Part shown: piece by piece, positions 1 to 5,639 of the stretch
How positions within the stretch are numbered: the first letter of the stretch is position 1
How the letters are laid out: each line of letters starts with the position of its first letter
Source of the DNA: an uncultured Bacilli bacterium
GTDB taxonomy: Bacteria; Bacillota_I; Bacilli_A; RF39; UBA660
Assembly (NCBI GenBank): GCA_934162265.1
Contig: CAKPHZ010000030.1
Span: 1 to 14,639, forward strand
Length of the DNA stretch: 14,639 nucleotides
Reading direction: 5' to 3'
Notes under the pieces: model-generated
The model's input: the letters and a program-made list of their open reading frames with translations, nothing else
Told to the model about the DNA's origin: nothing
Databases searched by the model: none
Translations under genes and position numbers: made by a program

Positions 1-83
1 GCAACAAAGTTAACAAAGAAAAACTAGGCTTTATAATACCTAGAGAGGATTTTTTAATTAAAACTGTCAAACTCGGGCATTAA
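1..83 (+). CDS. 3' end of an unidentified gene (partial)
   Basis: A reading frame is open from the window edge (first full codon at base 3) to a TAA at 81-83, giving a 26-residue tail rich in Lys, Ile and Leu and ending in LIKTVKLGH. No family could be recognised from so short a tail, and the frame may be open by chance. It converges on, and overlaps by 17 bp, the stop of the truncated ppaC-like gene on the other strand, so its last codons could lie across a rearrangement junction. No terminator hairpin follows it. Confidence 0.3.
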   Translation, partial: NKVNKEKLGFIIPREDFLIKTVKLGH

Positions 84-177
84 TACCAAGTTTTTTCTTT
101 AAATGAGACAATACAATTGACGCAGTAACACTATCAGTATCTGGATTACGATGTCCAAAAACATATACTTTTTCCAT
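67..177 (-). pseudogene. ppaC: ppaC-like manganese-dependent inorganic pyrophosphatase, 5' fragment
   Basis: The minus strand encodes 36 residues beginning MEKVYVFGHRNPDTDSV. This is the N-terminus of family II (DHH-superfamily) pyrophosphatases, which hydrolyse pyrophosphate to two phosphates in the cytosol. The GHRNPDTDS stretch supplies the first metal-binding His and Asp residues of that family. Family members run to at least about 300 residues, and those with inserted CBS domains are longer. Here the frame hits TGA at 67-69 after LGINARV. The other two frames further downstream show no recognisable continuation, so this looks like a deletion or rearrangement rather than a simple frameshift. 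A ribosome binding site (AGAGGAAG at 184-191 read on the minus strand) and a promoter remain in place, so the loss may be recent. A misassembly at this point is an alternative. Identity of the fragment is fairly sure; the mechanism is not. Confidence 0.75.
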
Positions 178-204
178 ATTTTTCACTTCCTCTTTCGTTA
201 ACCA

Positions 205-233
205 ATTATATAATAATTATGGTATAAAGTAAA
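205..233 (-). promoter_or_regulatory. Promoter of the truncated ppaC-like gene
   Basis: Read on the minus strand, TTTACT (228-233) and TATAAT (205-210) are separated by 17 bp, about 28 bp upstream of the ATG at 177. It is a good sigma-A type promoter left in front of a broken gene. Confidence 0.6.
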
Positions 234-332
234 GATTTTTATTCATGAAATAAAATACTACTTATTAGAATATAATAAAATTTAAAATACTTCAATAGAA
301 ATTTATTTTAGTAAGAAACCAAAATAATCATA

Positions 333-378
333 TTGCATTATCTTTTGGATTTTGTTATAATGAAAAAAATAGGAGGAG
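333..378 (+). promoter_or_regulatory. Promoter and RBS of the SipW-type surface protein gene
   Basis: TTGCAT (333-338), a 17-bp spacer and TATAAT (356-361) are preceded by TGT, forming an extended -10. The ribosome binding site AGGAGGAG (371-378) lies 8 nt before the GTG start at 387, so the untranslated leader would be only about 20 nt. The near-consensus elements predict strong, constitutive transcription. Confidence 0.8.
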
Positions 379-386
379 TGTAAAAA

Positions 387-1373
387 GTGGAAAAACAGAA
401 AAATAAAAATAATATCATTTACATCGTAATCGCTGTTCTTACTCTGATGGTTGCAATTACAGGTGCAACATTTGCATACTACACAGCAACTTCCACAGTA
501 AATAACGTAATAACGGGTAATATGGCAACAATTAGATTTAATATTAGTGTTGCAAAAAAAACAAATGTAGACAATACAAGAGGATTAATTCCTATGACAA
601 ATTCAATGGTAGAAAAGGCAATATCAAATGCTAGTACAAAAGGTATTTGTTTAGATGATAACGGAAACGCAGTATGCCAAGTATACAAGATAACCATTAA
701 CAACAGCAGTACTGCTGGTATGTATTTTGACGGATATGTTACTTTGACTGGTGGGTCTGGAGTACCAACAGACTATACAACTTGGGGAAGTACAACAGCA
801 ACAACAATGAGATGGGCTCAGGCATTTTGTACAGAAACTTCCAACAATCTAGCTTCATGTACAACAGCAGGAACTTCAACTGCAAGACAAACAGAGTCAA
901 CTGGATTTACTTGGACAGCTTTAGGCTCTGATACATCAAGTAAATTAGATACAACAGAAATTATTGATGCTTATGCTTCAGCAACAAAGAGTGCAACAAT
1001 TCAAGGAAATGCTCATACAATAATTAATAAAAACTATATTCGAGTAAGCAAACATAAAGGAACAGGGTATGTTCAAGCATCTGATGTTACATCAGCATTA
1101 GTATATAATCAATTTTTATCTCCAAAAGATGCAAGTACAGCGAATGATACAGGAGATAGTTCAAAAACATATACGGATGCACAAGTATATTATATAGTAG
1201 TATGGTTAAGTGAAACAGGAACAAACCAAACAGCAGGTTCAGGAGTAACAAATACTCCAGCTACAACAGATAATTTCTTTCAAGGAACAGTAACTTTTAT
1301 TTCTGCTCAAGGTAGTGAGGTAACCTCTAGATTTGGTGATTATGTTGCTGTTACACCAGATACTACAAAATAA
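387..1373 (+). CDS. Secreted protein with SipW-type signal sequence
   Basis: A 328-residue protein starting at GTG. A basic N-terminus (residues 1-8) is followed by a hydrophobic segment (10-27) and then GATFAYYTATSTVNNVITGN. This matches the pattern of signal sequences cleaved by the SipW-type signal peptidase, as in TasA and camelysin: small residues, then [TA]-[FY]-A-[YF]-[YF], then an asparagine-rich stretch ending near a Gly. The mature part is rich in Thr, Ser and Ala and looks beta-stranded, with no LPXTG anchor. Four cysteines form two local pairs (88/97 and 148/158). The first encloses DDNGN, an acidic loop that might bind calcium. It is probably a surface or matrix protein. No sipW gene is visible nearby, so the peptidase would be encoded elsewhere. 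The gene is monocistronic, between its own promoter and a terminator. Secretion is likely; the specific role is unknown. Confidence 0.8.
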   Translation: MEKQKNKNNIIYIVIAVLTLMVAITGATFAYYTATSTVNNVITGNMATIRFNISVAKKTNVDNTRGLIPMTNSMVEKAISNASTKGICLDDNGNAVCQVYKITINNSSTAGMYFDGYVTLTGGSGVPTDYTTWGSTTATTMRWAQAFCTETSNNLASCTTAGTSTARQTESTGFTWTALGSDTSSKLDTTEIIDAYASATKSATIQGNAHTIINKNYIRVSKHKGTGYVQASDVTSALVYNQFLSPKDASTANDTGDSSKTYTDAQVYYIVVWLSETGTNQTAGSGVTNTPATTDNFFQGTVTFISAQGSEVTSRFGDYVAVTPDTTK

Positions 1374-1381
1374 AATGATAT

Positions 1382-1409
1382 AAGGCATATCGACGTATAT
1401 GCTTTTTTT
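1382..1409 (+). terminator. Rho-independent terminator after the surface protein gene
   Basis: Stem GCATAT (1385-1390) with ATATGC (1397-1402), loop CGACGT, extendable outward by three A-T or G-U pairs, followed by seven T (1403-1409). It begins 9 bp after the stop codon. Confidence 0.8.
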
Positions 1410-1424
1410 AATTAAAAAAAATAT

Positions 1425-1461
1425 TGAATAAAAAAGCAATCTTGAAATTTCTAAGATTGCT
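1425..1461 (-). terminator. Rho-independent terminator of the 154-residue ORF
   Basis: A perfect 9-bp stem, AGCAATCTT (1435-1443) with AAGATTGCT (1453-1461), has a 9-nt loop and an A-run at 1430-1435 that becomes the U-tract on the minus strand. It starts one base beyond the minus-strand stop codon (1463-1465) and lies back to back with the plus-strand terminator at 1382-1409. Confidence 0.85.
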
Positions 1462-1462
1462 A

Positions 1463-1927
1463 TTAAGATAAATGGCGCCCTTCCTGTTGCATATTTTCCA
1501 TCTCGTTAAAATAGGACTGATTATATTGTTGAAATTCTTCTGTAATATCCAAAAAATCATCTAAATTTTGTTTATCCAAACAATTACAAATTTTTTGAAG
1601 ATAAGAAGAATTTTTAGTATCCACTAAATGAGAAATTGACTGAATATGTTTCAAAAATTCCATTTGGTGATCATCACTCAAATAATTATAATAATCATCT
1701 AACATCATTTTTAAATATCCAATTATCATTTCATCTTGTTTTTTTACTACTTGAAATAAATTAAAATATTTCTCTGCCTCTATTTGTTTTTTTACCTCTT
1801 CTAATATTTCAGTAGTAATAGGCAGTTCTATCTTTACTCCACCTTTCATTCTAAAAGCAGTATTTTTTTCTTCATCAATAACCCATATACCCTCTGGTTG
1901 AACATGATAATTACTTGTATTTGCCAT
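1463..1927 (-). CDS. Uncharacterised 154-residue cytosolic protein
   Basis: I do not recognise this protein. It is 154 residues, acidic and rich in Gln, Met and Asn, with no membrane segment or signal peptide. Residues about 10-40 could form short beta strands (GIWVIDEEKNTAFRMKGG), and the remainder looks helical. Cys112 and Cys114 (CNC) are its only cysteines. The start is well supported: AAAGGAG lies 7 nt upstream of the ATG at 1927, and an extended -10 (TGA-TACAAT, minus strand 1961-1966) lies about 35 bp upstream. It is a single-gene transcription unit with its own terminator, so the context gives no clue to its role. The gene structure is solid; the function is unknown. Confidence 0.8.
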   Translation of the reverse strand: MANTSNYHVQPEGIWVIDEEKNTAFRMKGGVKIELPITTEILEEVKKQIEAEKYFNLFQVVKKQDEMIIGYLKMMLDDYYNYLSDDHQMEFLKHIQSISHLVDTKNSSYLQKICNCLDKQNLDDFLDITEEFQQYNQSYFNEMENMQQEGRHLS

Positions 1928-1960
1928 AATGTTCTCCTTTATTTCTTTTTTCTTACCTAA

Positions 1961-1969
1961 ATTGTATCA
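1961..1969 (-). promoter_or_regulatory. Extended -10 promoter of the 154-residue ORF
   Basis: On the minus strand TGATACAAT (TACAAT at 1961-1966, TG at 1968-1969) lies about 35 bp upstream of the start codon at 1927. No good -35 is present at 17 bp, which is common when an extended -10 is used. Confidence 0.5.
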
Positions 1970-2020
1970 CAAAAAATAAAATATGTATCATAAATTATCA
2001 AAAAAATAAAAATAAATCCC

Positions 2021-2067
2021 GAAAAGAAAAAATATTCCTAAATCAATATAAGCTAGGAATATTTTTT
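2021..2067 (-). terminator. Rho-independent terminator of the zinc-ribbon membrane protein gene
   Basis: A perfect 14-bp inverted repeat pairs 2027-2040 (core TATTCCTA) with 2054-2067 (core TAGGAATA), with a 13-nt loop. The A-run forming the start of the left arm gives the U-tract on the minus strand. It lies 5 bp past the stop codon at 2073-2075. The T-run at 2062-2067 means it could also work in the plus direction, but no plus-strand gene needs it here. Confidence 0.8.
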
Positions 2068-2072
2068 AAATC

Positions 2073-2669
2073 TTATTTTTCTTTCCCACAATTCGGACAG
2101 AACTTATCAGTTTCATTTAATTTTGTTCCACAATAAATACAATATGATACATTTTGATTAGAATTAACTTGGATATCCTGAAAAGAATCATCATCATTAG
2201 GATTATCTTTAAATATTCCATTTTTACTAACCATAACAGAACTATCATATTGATATTTTCCACTAAAAGCCATAATAGGAATCATTATCCATGAAAATAA
2301 AGTCATTAAAATAGCAAATCCTGTATCCTGATGAAATTTTTTTGCCAAATTATAATTACATACAAAATTAGCAAATAAAGGAACTATTCCAATCAGTACT
2401 CTATAATCATCACTACCAGATAGTTGAATTATAACAGAAAAAATTAATAGCAAAAACCACCACCAGTTAAGACCAGAAATTTCTACTTTTATCCAAGAAT
2501 TATAAATAGGAATAATTGCTTCCCAACCATTCTTTCCACATTTTTGAAAAAATTTCCATGCAGCAATAATTTCAAAAATTAAAATTCCAATGAAAACAAG
2601 AAGAATAAAAATAATAATTCCACCCAAAGCACCCCAAATAGCACCTAGTCCAAAATTATAATCACTCAT
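2073..2669 (-). CDS. Integral membrane protein with C-terminal zinc ribbon (DUF5684-like)
   Basis: A 198-residue protein. Hydrophobic segments at about 12-36, 69-85, 91-106 and 117-135 predict four membrane passes. Between the first two lies AAWKFFQKCGKNGWEAIIPI followed by YNSW. This pattern (aromatic or Lys-rich stretch, G-x-x-G-W, P-[IW]-Y-N) is typical of small membrane proteins of the DUF5684 type, some of which are annotated loosely as signal peptidase I-like. No catalytic Ser/Lys dyad is seen. After a polar linker (140-172) the protein ends in a zinc-ribbon knuckle pair, CIYC (177-180) and CPNC (191-194). The start has GGAAGGAGA about 6 nt upstream of the ATG at 2669. It is monocistronic, divergent from the t6A operon. 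Topology and zinc ribbon are secure; the biological role is unknown. Confidence 0.8.
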   Translation of the reverse strand: MSDYNFGLGAIWGALGGIIIFILLVFIGILIFEIIAAWKFFQKCGKNGWEAIIPIYNSWIKVEISGLNWWWFLLLIFSVIIQLSGSDDYRVLIGIVPLFANFVCNYNLAKKFHQDTGFAILMTLFSWIMIPIMAFSGKYQYDSSVMVSKNGIFKDNPNDDDSFQDIQVNSNQNVSYCIYCGTKLNETDKFCPNCGKEK

Positions 2670-2802
2670 CTCAAATCTCCTTCCTCTACTATAATATAAT
2701 AAATATTTAAAATAATGTAAAGTAGAATTTAAAAATACTAATTTAGAATATTGATGAATAACTAGAAGAAATCAATTTAAGTATTTTAATCAAAAAAATC
2801 TA

Positions 2803-2853
2803 TTGTCAATTTATTTAATAATTTGTATAATGAATTTATAGAAAGAGGAAAGG
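2803..2853 (+). promoter_or_regulatory. Promoter and RBS of the tsaE-tsaB-rimI-tsaD operon
   Basis: TTGTCA (2803-2808), a 17-bp spacer and TATAAT (2826-2831) form a near-consensus sigma-A promoter. The ribosome binding site GAGGAAAGG (2845-2853) follows, 8 nt before the ATG at 2862. Transcription starting about 7 bp after the -10 gives a leader of about 25 nt. It also rules out an in-frame TTG at 2823, which lies in the promoter spacer and -10. Confidence 0.85.
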
Positions 2854-2861
2854 TGAACAAA

Positions 2862-3314
2862 ATGAATAATACATATAAAATAACAACAAGAAATGATGAA
2901 GAAACTATTGAAGTAGCACAAAATCTAGAATCTGAAAAATTTCCAAATATGGTAATTTGCTTAAATGGAGATTTAGGAAGTGGAAAAACAGTATTTACCA
3001 AAGGATTTGCTAGTGCTATGGCAATTGAAGAAGTAACATCTCCAACATTTAATATTATTAAAGAATATGTAGGAGAATTACCTTTATATCATATAGATGT
3101 TTATCGTACTAATGGAAAAATCGATAACTTAGGAATTGAAGAATACTTTGATAAAGGTGGAGTTACTATTATCGAATGGGCAGAAATGATTGAGGATTAT
3201 CTTCCAGAAGAAAGATTAGATATTACTTTCAAAATTACTGGAGAAAACTCTAGAATCATGGTAATTACACCACATGGAGAAAAATATATTCGTGTCTGTG
3301 AGGATGCATTATGA
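2862..3314 (+). CDS. tsaE: tRNA t6A37 threonylcarbamoyladenosine biosynthesis ATPase TsaE
   Basis: TsaE is the P-loop ATPase that works with TsaB and TsaD to move the threonylcarbamoyl group onto A37 of ANN-decoding tRNAs; ATP hydrolysis resets the complex. The 150-residue product is the usual length. It shows the Walker A motif GDLGSGKT (residues 36-43), the switch-like VTSPTFNI (58-65), LYHIDVYR (75-82) and IIEWAE (103-108), all family hallmarks. I chose the ATG at 2862, where MNNTYK begins 8 nt after the ribosome binding site. An in-frame upstream TTG would put the promoter inside the gene. The gene overlaps tsaB by 4 bp (ATGA), indicating translational coupling. Identification is confident. 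Confidence 0.95.
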   Translation: MNNTYKITTRNDEETIEVAQNLESEKFPNMVICLNGDLGSGKTVFTKGFASAMAIEEVTSPTFNIIKEYVGELPLYHIDVYRTNGKIDNLGIEEYFDKGGVTIIEWAEMIEDYLPEERLDITFKITGENSRIMVITPHGEKYIRVCEDAL

Positions 3315-3934
3315 TAAACTTATTTATAGATACCTCCGCAAGTGATGTATCTATTGCTGTCTTAAAAGAAGATAAAGTATTAAGTGAAATCAATAAAAAT
3401 ATTCCAAACAAACATTCTGTTTATGTTGTCCCTTTTATTGATGAAATACTAAAAAATGCAGCATTAACTCCAGATATGATAGAAAAAATTTATGTTGTAA
3501 CAGGACCAGGATCATTCACAGGAGTAAGAATAGGAGTAACAATTGCTAAAACTTATGCTTATTTAAAAAAAATTCCCATAACAGCAGTATCTTCATTAAA
3601 AATGTTAGCCTTATCAAAAGAAGGAGAAACTATTCTATCATTGATTGATGCTAAACATAATCATTATTATTTAGGATTATACAATAAAGAAAAAAAAGAA
3701 ATCATAAAAGAACACTTTGGTAATAAAGAAGAAGTATTAAAAATAATAGAAAAACATCATCCAGTTATTGTTTCTAATGAAGAAATTAATAACGAGGAAA
3801 TAAAAACTTCAAAACAAACATTAGATATTCAAAAAATTATATCTTATTATCAAAATGAGCAAGAAGATAATTATTTTACTATTAAACCTAATTACTTAAA
3901 ATTACCACAAGCTTTAGAGGATAGACATGATTAG
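3311..3934 (+). CDS. tsaB: tRNA t6A37 biosynthesis scaffold protein TsaB
   Basis: TsaB is a catalytically inactive paralogue of TsaD in the ASKHA fold; it dimerises with TsaD and recruits TsaE. The 207-residue product has the N-terminal strand INLFIDTSASDVSIAVL (2-18), the family signature VTGPGSFTGVRIGVTIAK (63-80) and the typical C-terminal PNYLKLPQA. Somewhat over 200 residues is normal for TsaB. The ATG at 3311 overlaps the tsaE stop by 4 bp, and its own stop overlaps rimI by 8 bp. Confidence 0.95.
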   Translation: MINLFIDTSASDVSIAVLKEDKVLSEINKNIPNKHSVYVVPFIDEILKNAALTPDMIEKIYVVTGPGSFTGVRIGVTIAKTYAYLKKIPITAVSSLKMLALSKEGETILSLIDAKHNHYYLGLYNKEKKEIIKEHFGNKEEVLKIIEKHHPVIVSNEEINNEEIKTSKQTLDIQKIISYYQNEQEDNYFTIKPNYLKLPQALEDRHD

Positions 3935-4283
3935 AGAAGTAGTAGAATTAGAAAGCCCTAATCCATATGCTAAAAGAATAGAATTTTATCAAGAAGACAT
4001 CGTAGTAGGATATTTAGATTATTCTCTTATCTACGATAGAATGGAAATTGATAATTTCTTTGTTGAAGAAAATAATAGAAGATGTGGAATAGGTAAAAAA
4101 TTGATGAGTTATTTAATTGCAGAAGCAATTACTAACCATGTTGTAAATATTACATTAGAAGTAAGAATAACCAATGAAATAGCTAGAAATTTGTACAAAA
4201 ATTTTGGTTTCAGAGAAGTTGCTTTAAGAAAATTTTATTATGGTGATGAAGATGGAATATTAATGGAAAAGCAGGTGATGTAA
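3927..4283 (+). CDS. rimI: GNAT N-acetyltransferase, RimI-like
   Basis: A 118-residue GCN5-related acetyltransferase. The acetyl-CoA pyrophosphate loop R-x-x-G-x-G is at 51-56 (RRCGIG), after the strand MEIDNFFVEEN (39-49). The following LEVRITNEIARNLYKNFGF (77-95) is the usual RimI-type strand, helix and Tyr90 region. RimI in E. coli acetylates the N-terminal Ala of ribosomal protein S18. In Bacillota the gene sits between tsaB and tsaD, exactly as here. This copy is shorter than the common length near 150, mainly at the N-terminus, but keeps the core motifs. AGAGGAT lies upstream of the ATG at 3927. It overlaps tsaB by 8 bp and abuts tsaD directly. The substrate is inferred from position rather than demonstrated. 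Confidence 0.85.
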   Translation: MIREVVELESPNPYAKRIEFYQEDIVVGYLDYSLIYDRMEIDNFFVEENNRRCGIGKKLMSYLIAEAITNHVVNITLEVRITNEIARNLYKNFGFREVALRKFYYGDEDGILMEKQVM

Positions 4284-5321
4284 ATGAAAGATATTTATTG
4301 TTTAGCAATTGAATCTAGTTGCGATGAAACCAGTATGAGTATTGTGAAAAATGGAAATACTGATCTAGCAACAGTTGTATTTACTCAGATAGATATTCAT
4401 AAAAAATTTGGAGGTGTTGTTCCCGAGATTGCTAGTCGCAGTCATATCGAAAGTATTACTATTGTTTTAGATGAGCTATTAGAAAAAGCCAAAATGAATA
4501 TGAATGATATAGATATTATTGGAGTAACTTATGGACCTGGGCTAATTGGTTCACTTCTAATCGGGGTTGAATGTGCTAAAACAATAGCACTAGTAACAGG
4601 AAAGCCATTAATTCCTGTTCATCATATTGCTGGACATATCTATGCTAATAATTTAAAAGAAAGATTATCATTTCCTTTAATTGCGCTAGTAGTAAGTGGA
4701 GGACATACAGATTTAGTTTATATGAAAGAAGATTATTCTTTTCAAAGAATTGGTTCTACCTTAGATGATGCAGTAGGAGAAGCCTATGATAAAGTGGCTA
4801 AAATTTTAGGATTAGATTATCCAGGTGGACCAATCATTGACAAGAAAGCAACATTAGGAAAAGATACTTACAACTTACCATATCCATTAGATGATGCTAG
4901 TTTTAACTTTAGTTTCAGTGGAATAAAAAGTGCTGTAGTCAATTTAGTTCATAATGAACATCAAAGAGGAAATGATATTCGAATTGATGATATGTGTACA
5001 TCTTTTCAAAAAAGAGTAGTTGCTATTTTAACTAAGAAAACTAAACATGCTTTACAAGAGTATAATGTGAAAAATTTAATTGTAGCAGGAGGCGTTGCCG
5101 CTAATCAAGGATTAAGAAAAAATCTAGAAGAAATGGCAAAAGAAAATGACATTCATCTTTCTTATCCAGAAATAAAATATTGTACTGATAATGCAACCAT
5201 GATAGGAGCAGCAGCATACTACGCTTATCAAAAGGGAGTAAGAGGAGACTTAACCCTAAATGCTAAAGCAACGGATACACTTTATCAAGGTTTTTTAAAT
5301 AAAAATACTGATCAAGATTAG
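4284..5321 (+). CDS. tsaD: tRNA N6-adenosine threonylcarbamoyltransferase TsaD
   Basis: TsaD transfers the threonylcarbamoyl group from TC-AMP to A37 of ANN-decoding tRNAs, in complex with TsaB and TsaE. The 345-residue length is typical. It shows the N-terminal LAIESSCDETSMSIV (7-21), the metal-binding H-x3-H in HHIAGH (His114 and His118), VSGGHTDL (137-144), the phosphate-binding AGGVAANQGLR (268-278) and CTDNA (300-304) with the third metal ligand Asp302. The ATG at 4284 follows directly on the rimI stop, with a ribosome binding site (AGGTGATG) inside the rimI 3' end. It ends the operon, and its TAG lies inside the terminator hairpin. TsaC/YwlC, which makes TC-AMP, is not in the window. 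Confidence 0.97.
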   Translation: MKDIYCLAIESSCDETSMSIVKNGNTDLATVVFTQIDIHKKFGGVVPEIASRSHIESITIVLDELLEKAKMNMNDIDIIGVTYGPGLIGSLLIGVECAKTIALVTGKPLIPVHHIAGHIYANNLKERLSFPLIALVVSGGHTDLVYMKEDYSFQRIGSTLDDAVGEAYDKVAKILGLDYPGGPIIDKKATLGKDTYNLPYPLDDASFNFSFSGIKSAVVNLVHNEHQRGNDIRIDDMCTSFQKRVVAILTKKTKHALQEYNVKNLIVAGGVAANQGLRKNLEEMAKENDIHLSYPEIKYCTDNATMIGAAAYYAYQKGVRGDLTLNAKATDTLYQGFLNKNTDQD

Positions 5322-5328
5322 TTTTTTT
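5307..5328 (+). terminator. Terminator of the t6A operon, overlapping the tsaD stop
   Basis: ACTGAT (5307-5312) pairs with ATTAGT (5317-5322; one G-U pair) around a CAAG tetraloop, followed by T (5322-5328). The tsaD stop codon TAG (5319-5321) is part of the right arm. The stem is short and AU-rich, so efficiency may be moderate. Confidence 0.6.
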
Positions 5329-5400
5329 GAAAAAAAGTACCAAATTTTAGAATAAAAATCAAAAATATGCAAAAAATAATAAAAAAGTATAAAAAATCAC

Positions 5401-5429
5401 TTGATTTCTCTAAAAAACTATTATATAAT
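5401..5429 (+). promoter_or_regulatory. Promoter of tRNA-Asn
   Basis: TTGATT (5401-5406), a 17-bp spacer and TATAAT (5424-5429) lie about 23 bp upstream of the mature tRNA 5' end. A short 5' leader for RNase P is therefore expected. Confidence 0.8.
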
Positions 5430-5451
5430 TAAGAAGTCATGTGAGATTACT

Positions 5452-5527
5452 GCTTAATTAGCTCAATCGGTAGAGCACTCGGCTGTTAACCGATAGGTCG
5501 TAGGTTCGAGTCCTACATTAAGCGCCA
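5452..5527 (+). tRNA. tRNA-Asn (anticodon GTT)
   Basis: A 76-nt cloverleaf including an encoded CCA. The acceptor GCTTAAT pairs with ATTAAGC. The D stem is GCTC/GAGC with GG in the loop. The anticodon loop CTGTTAA has GTT at 5485-5487, and the T stem is GTAGG/CCTAC with loop TTCGAGT. The discriminator is G. The first anticodon-stem pair (27-43) is C against U, the only mismatch. Asn codons are AAY, so this tRNA has U36 and an A37 and is an expected substrate of the t6A enzymes encoded just upstream. It has its own promoter and terminator. Confidence 0.97.
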
Positions 5528-5538
5528 TTATGACATAT

Positions 5539-5569
5539 AAGTCCTTGAATTTCAAGGACTTTTCTTTTT
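5539..5569 (+). terminator. Rho-independent terminator of tRNA-Asn
   Basis: Stem AAGTCCTTG (5539-5547) with CAAGGACTT (5553-5561), loop AATTT, followed by TTTCTTTTT. It lies 11 bp after the encoded CCA. Confidence 0.9.
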
Positions 5570-5582
5570 GCTCTTTATTAGA

Positions 5583-5588
5583 TATAAT
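5583..5588 (+). promoter_or_regulatory. Probable -10 of the polysaccharide deacetylase gene
   Basis: TATAAT at 5583-5588 lies about 50 bp before the ATG at 5640. The -35 position falls in the T-tract of the tRNA terminator and has no good match, so this promoter may be weak or need an activator. Confidence 0.4.
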
Positions 5589-5639
5589 AAGAATGAAATC
5601 TTTCGTTTTTCTCATACTAAAATAAGAAGGAGCAAAAAG

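Noticed and set aside
479..703. An open frame on the minus strand inside the surface protein gene, with a hydrophobic predicted product.
   Set aside because: No ribosome binding site, wholly inside a well-supported gene, composition explained by the Thr/Ala-rich coding strand. The same holds for open frames at 1239-1439, 2786-3001, 8469-8654, 12024-12242 and 14265-14462.
2823..2861. A 13-codon N-terminal extension of TsaE from an in-frame TTG.
   Set aside because: It runs through the -10 box, would begin upstream of the transcript start, and has no ribosome binding site; the ATG at 2862 has a good one.
5568..5639. A 24-residue N-terminal extension of the deacetylase.
   Set aside because: Its start lies in the T-tract of the tRNA terminator without a ribosome binding site; the ATG at 5640 is preceded by AAGGAG at proper spacing.
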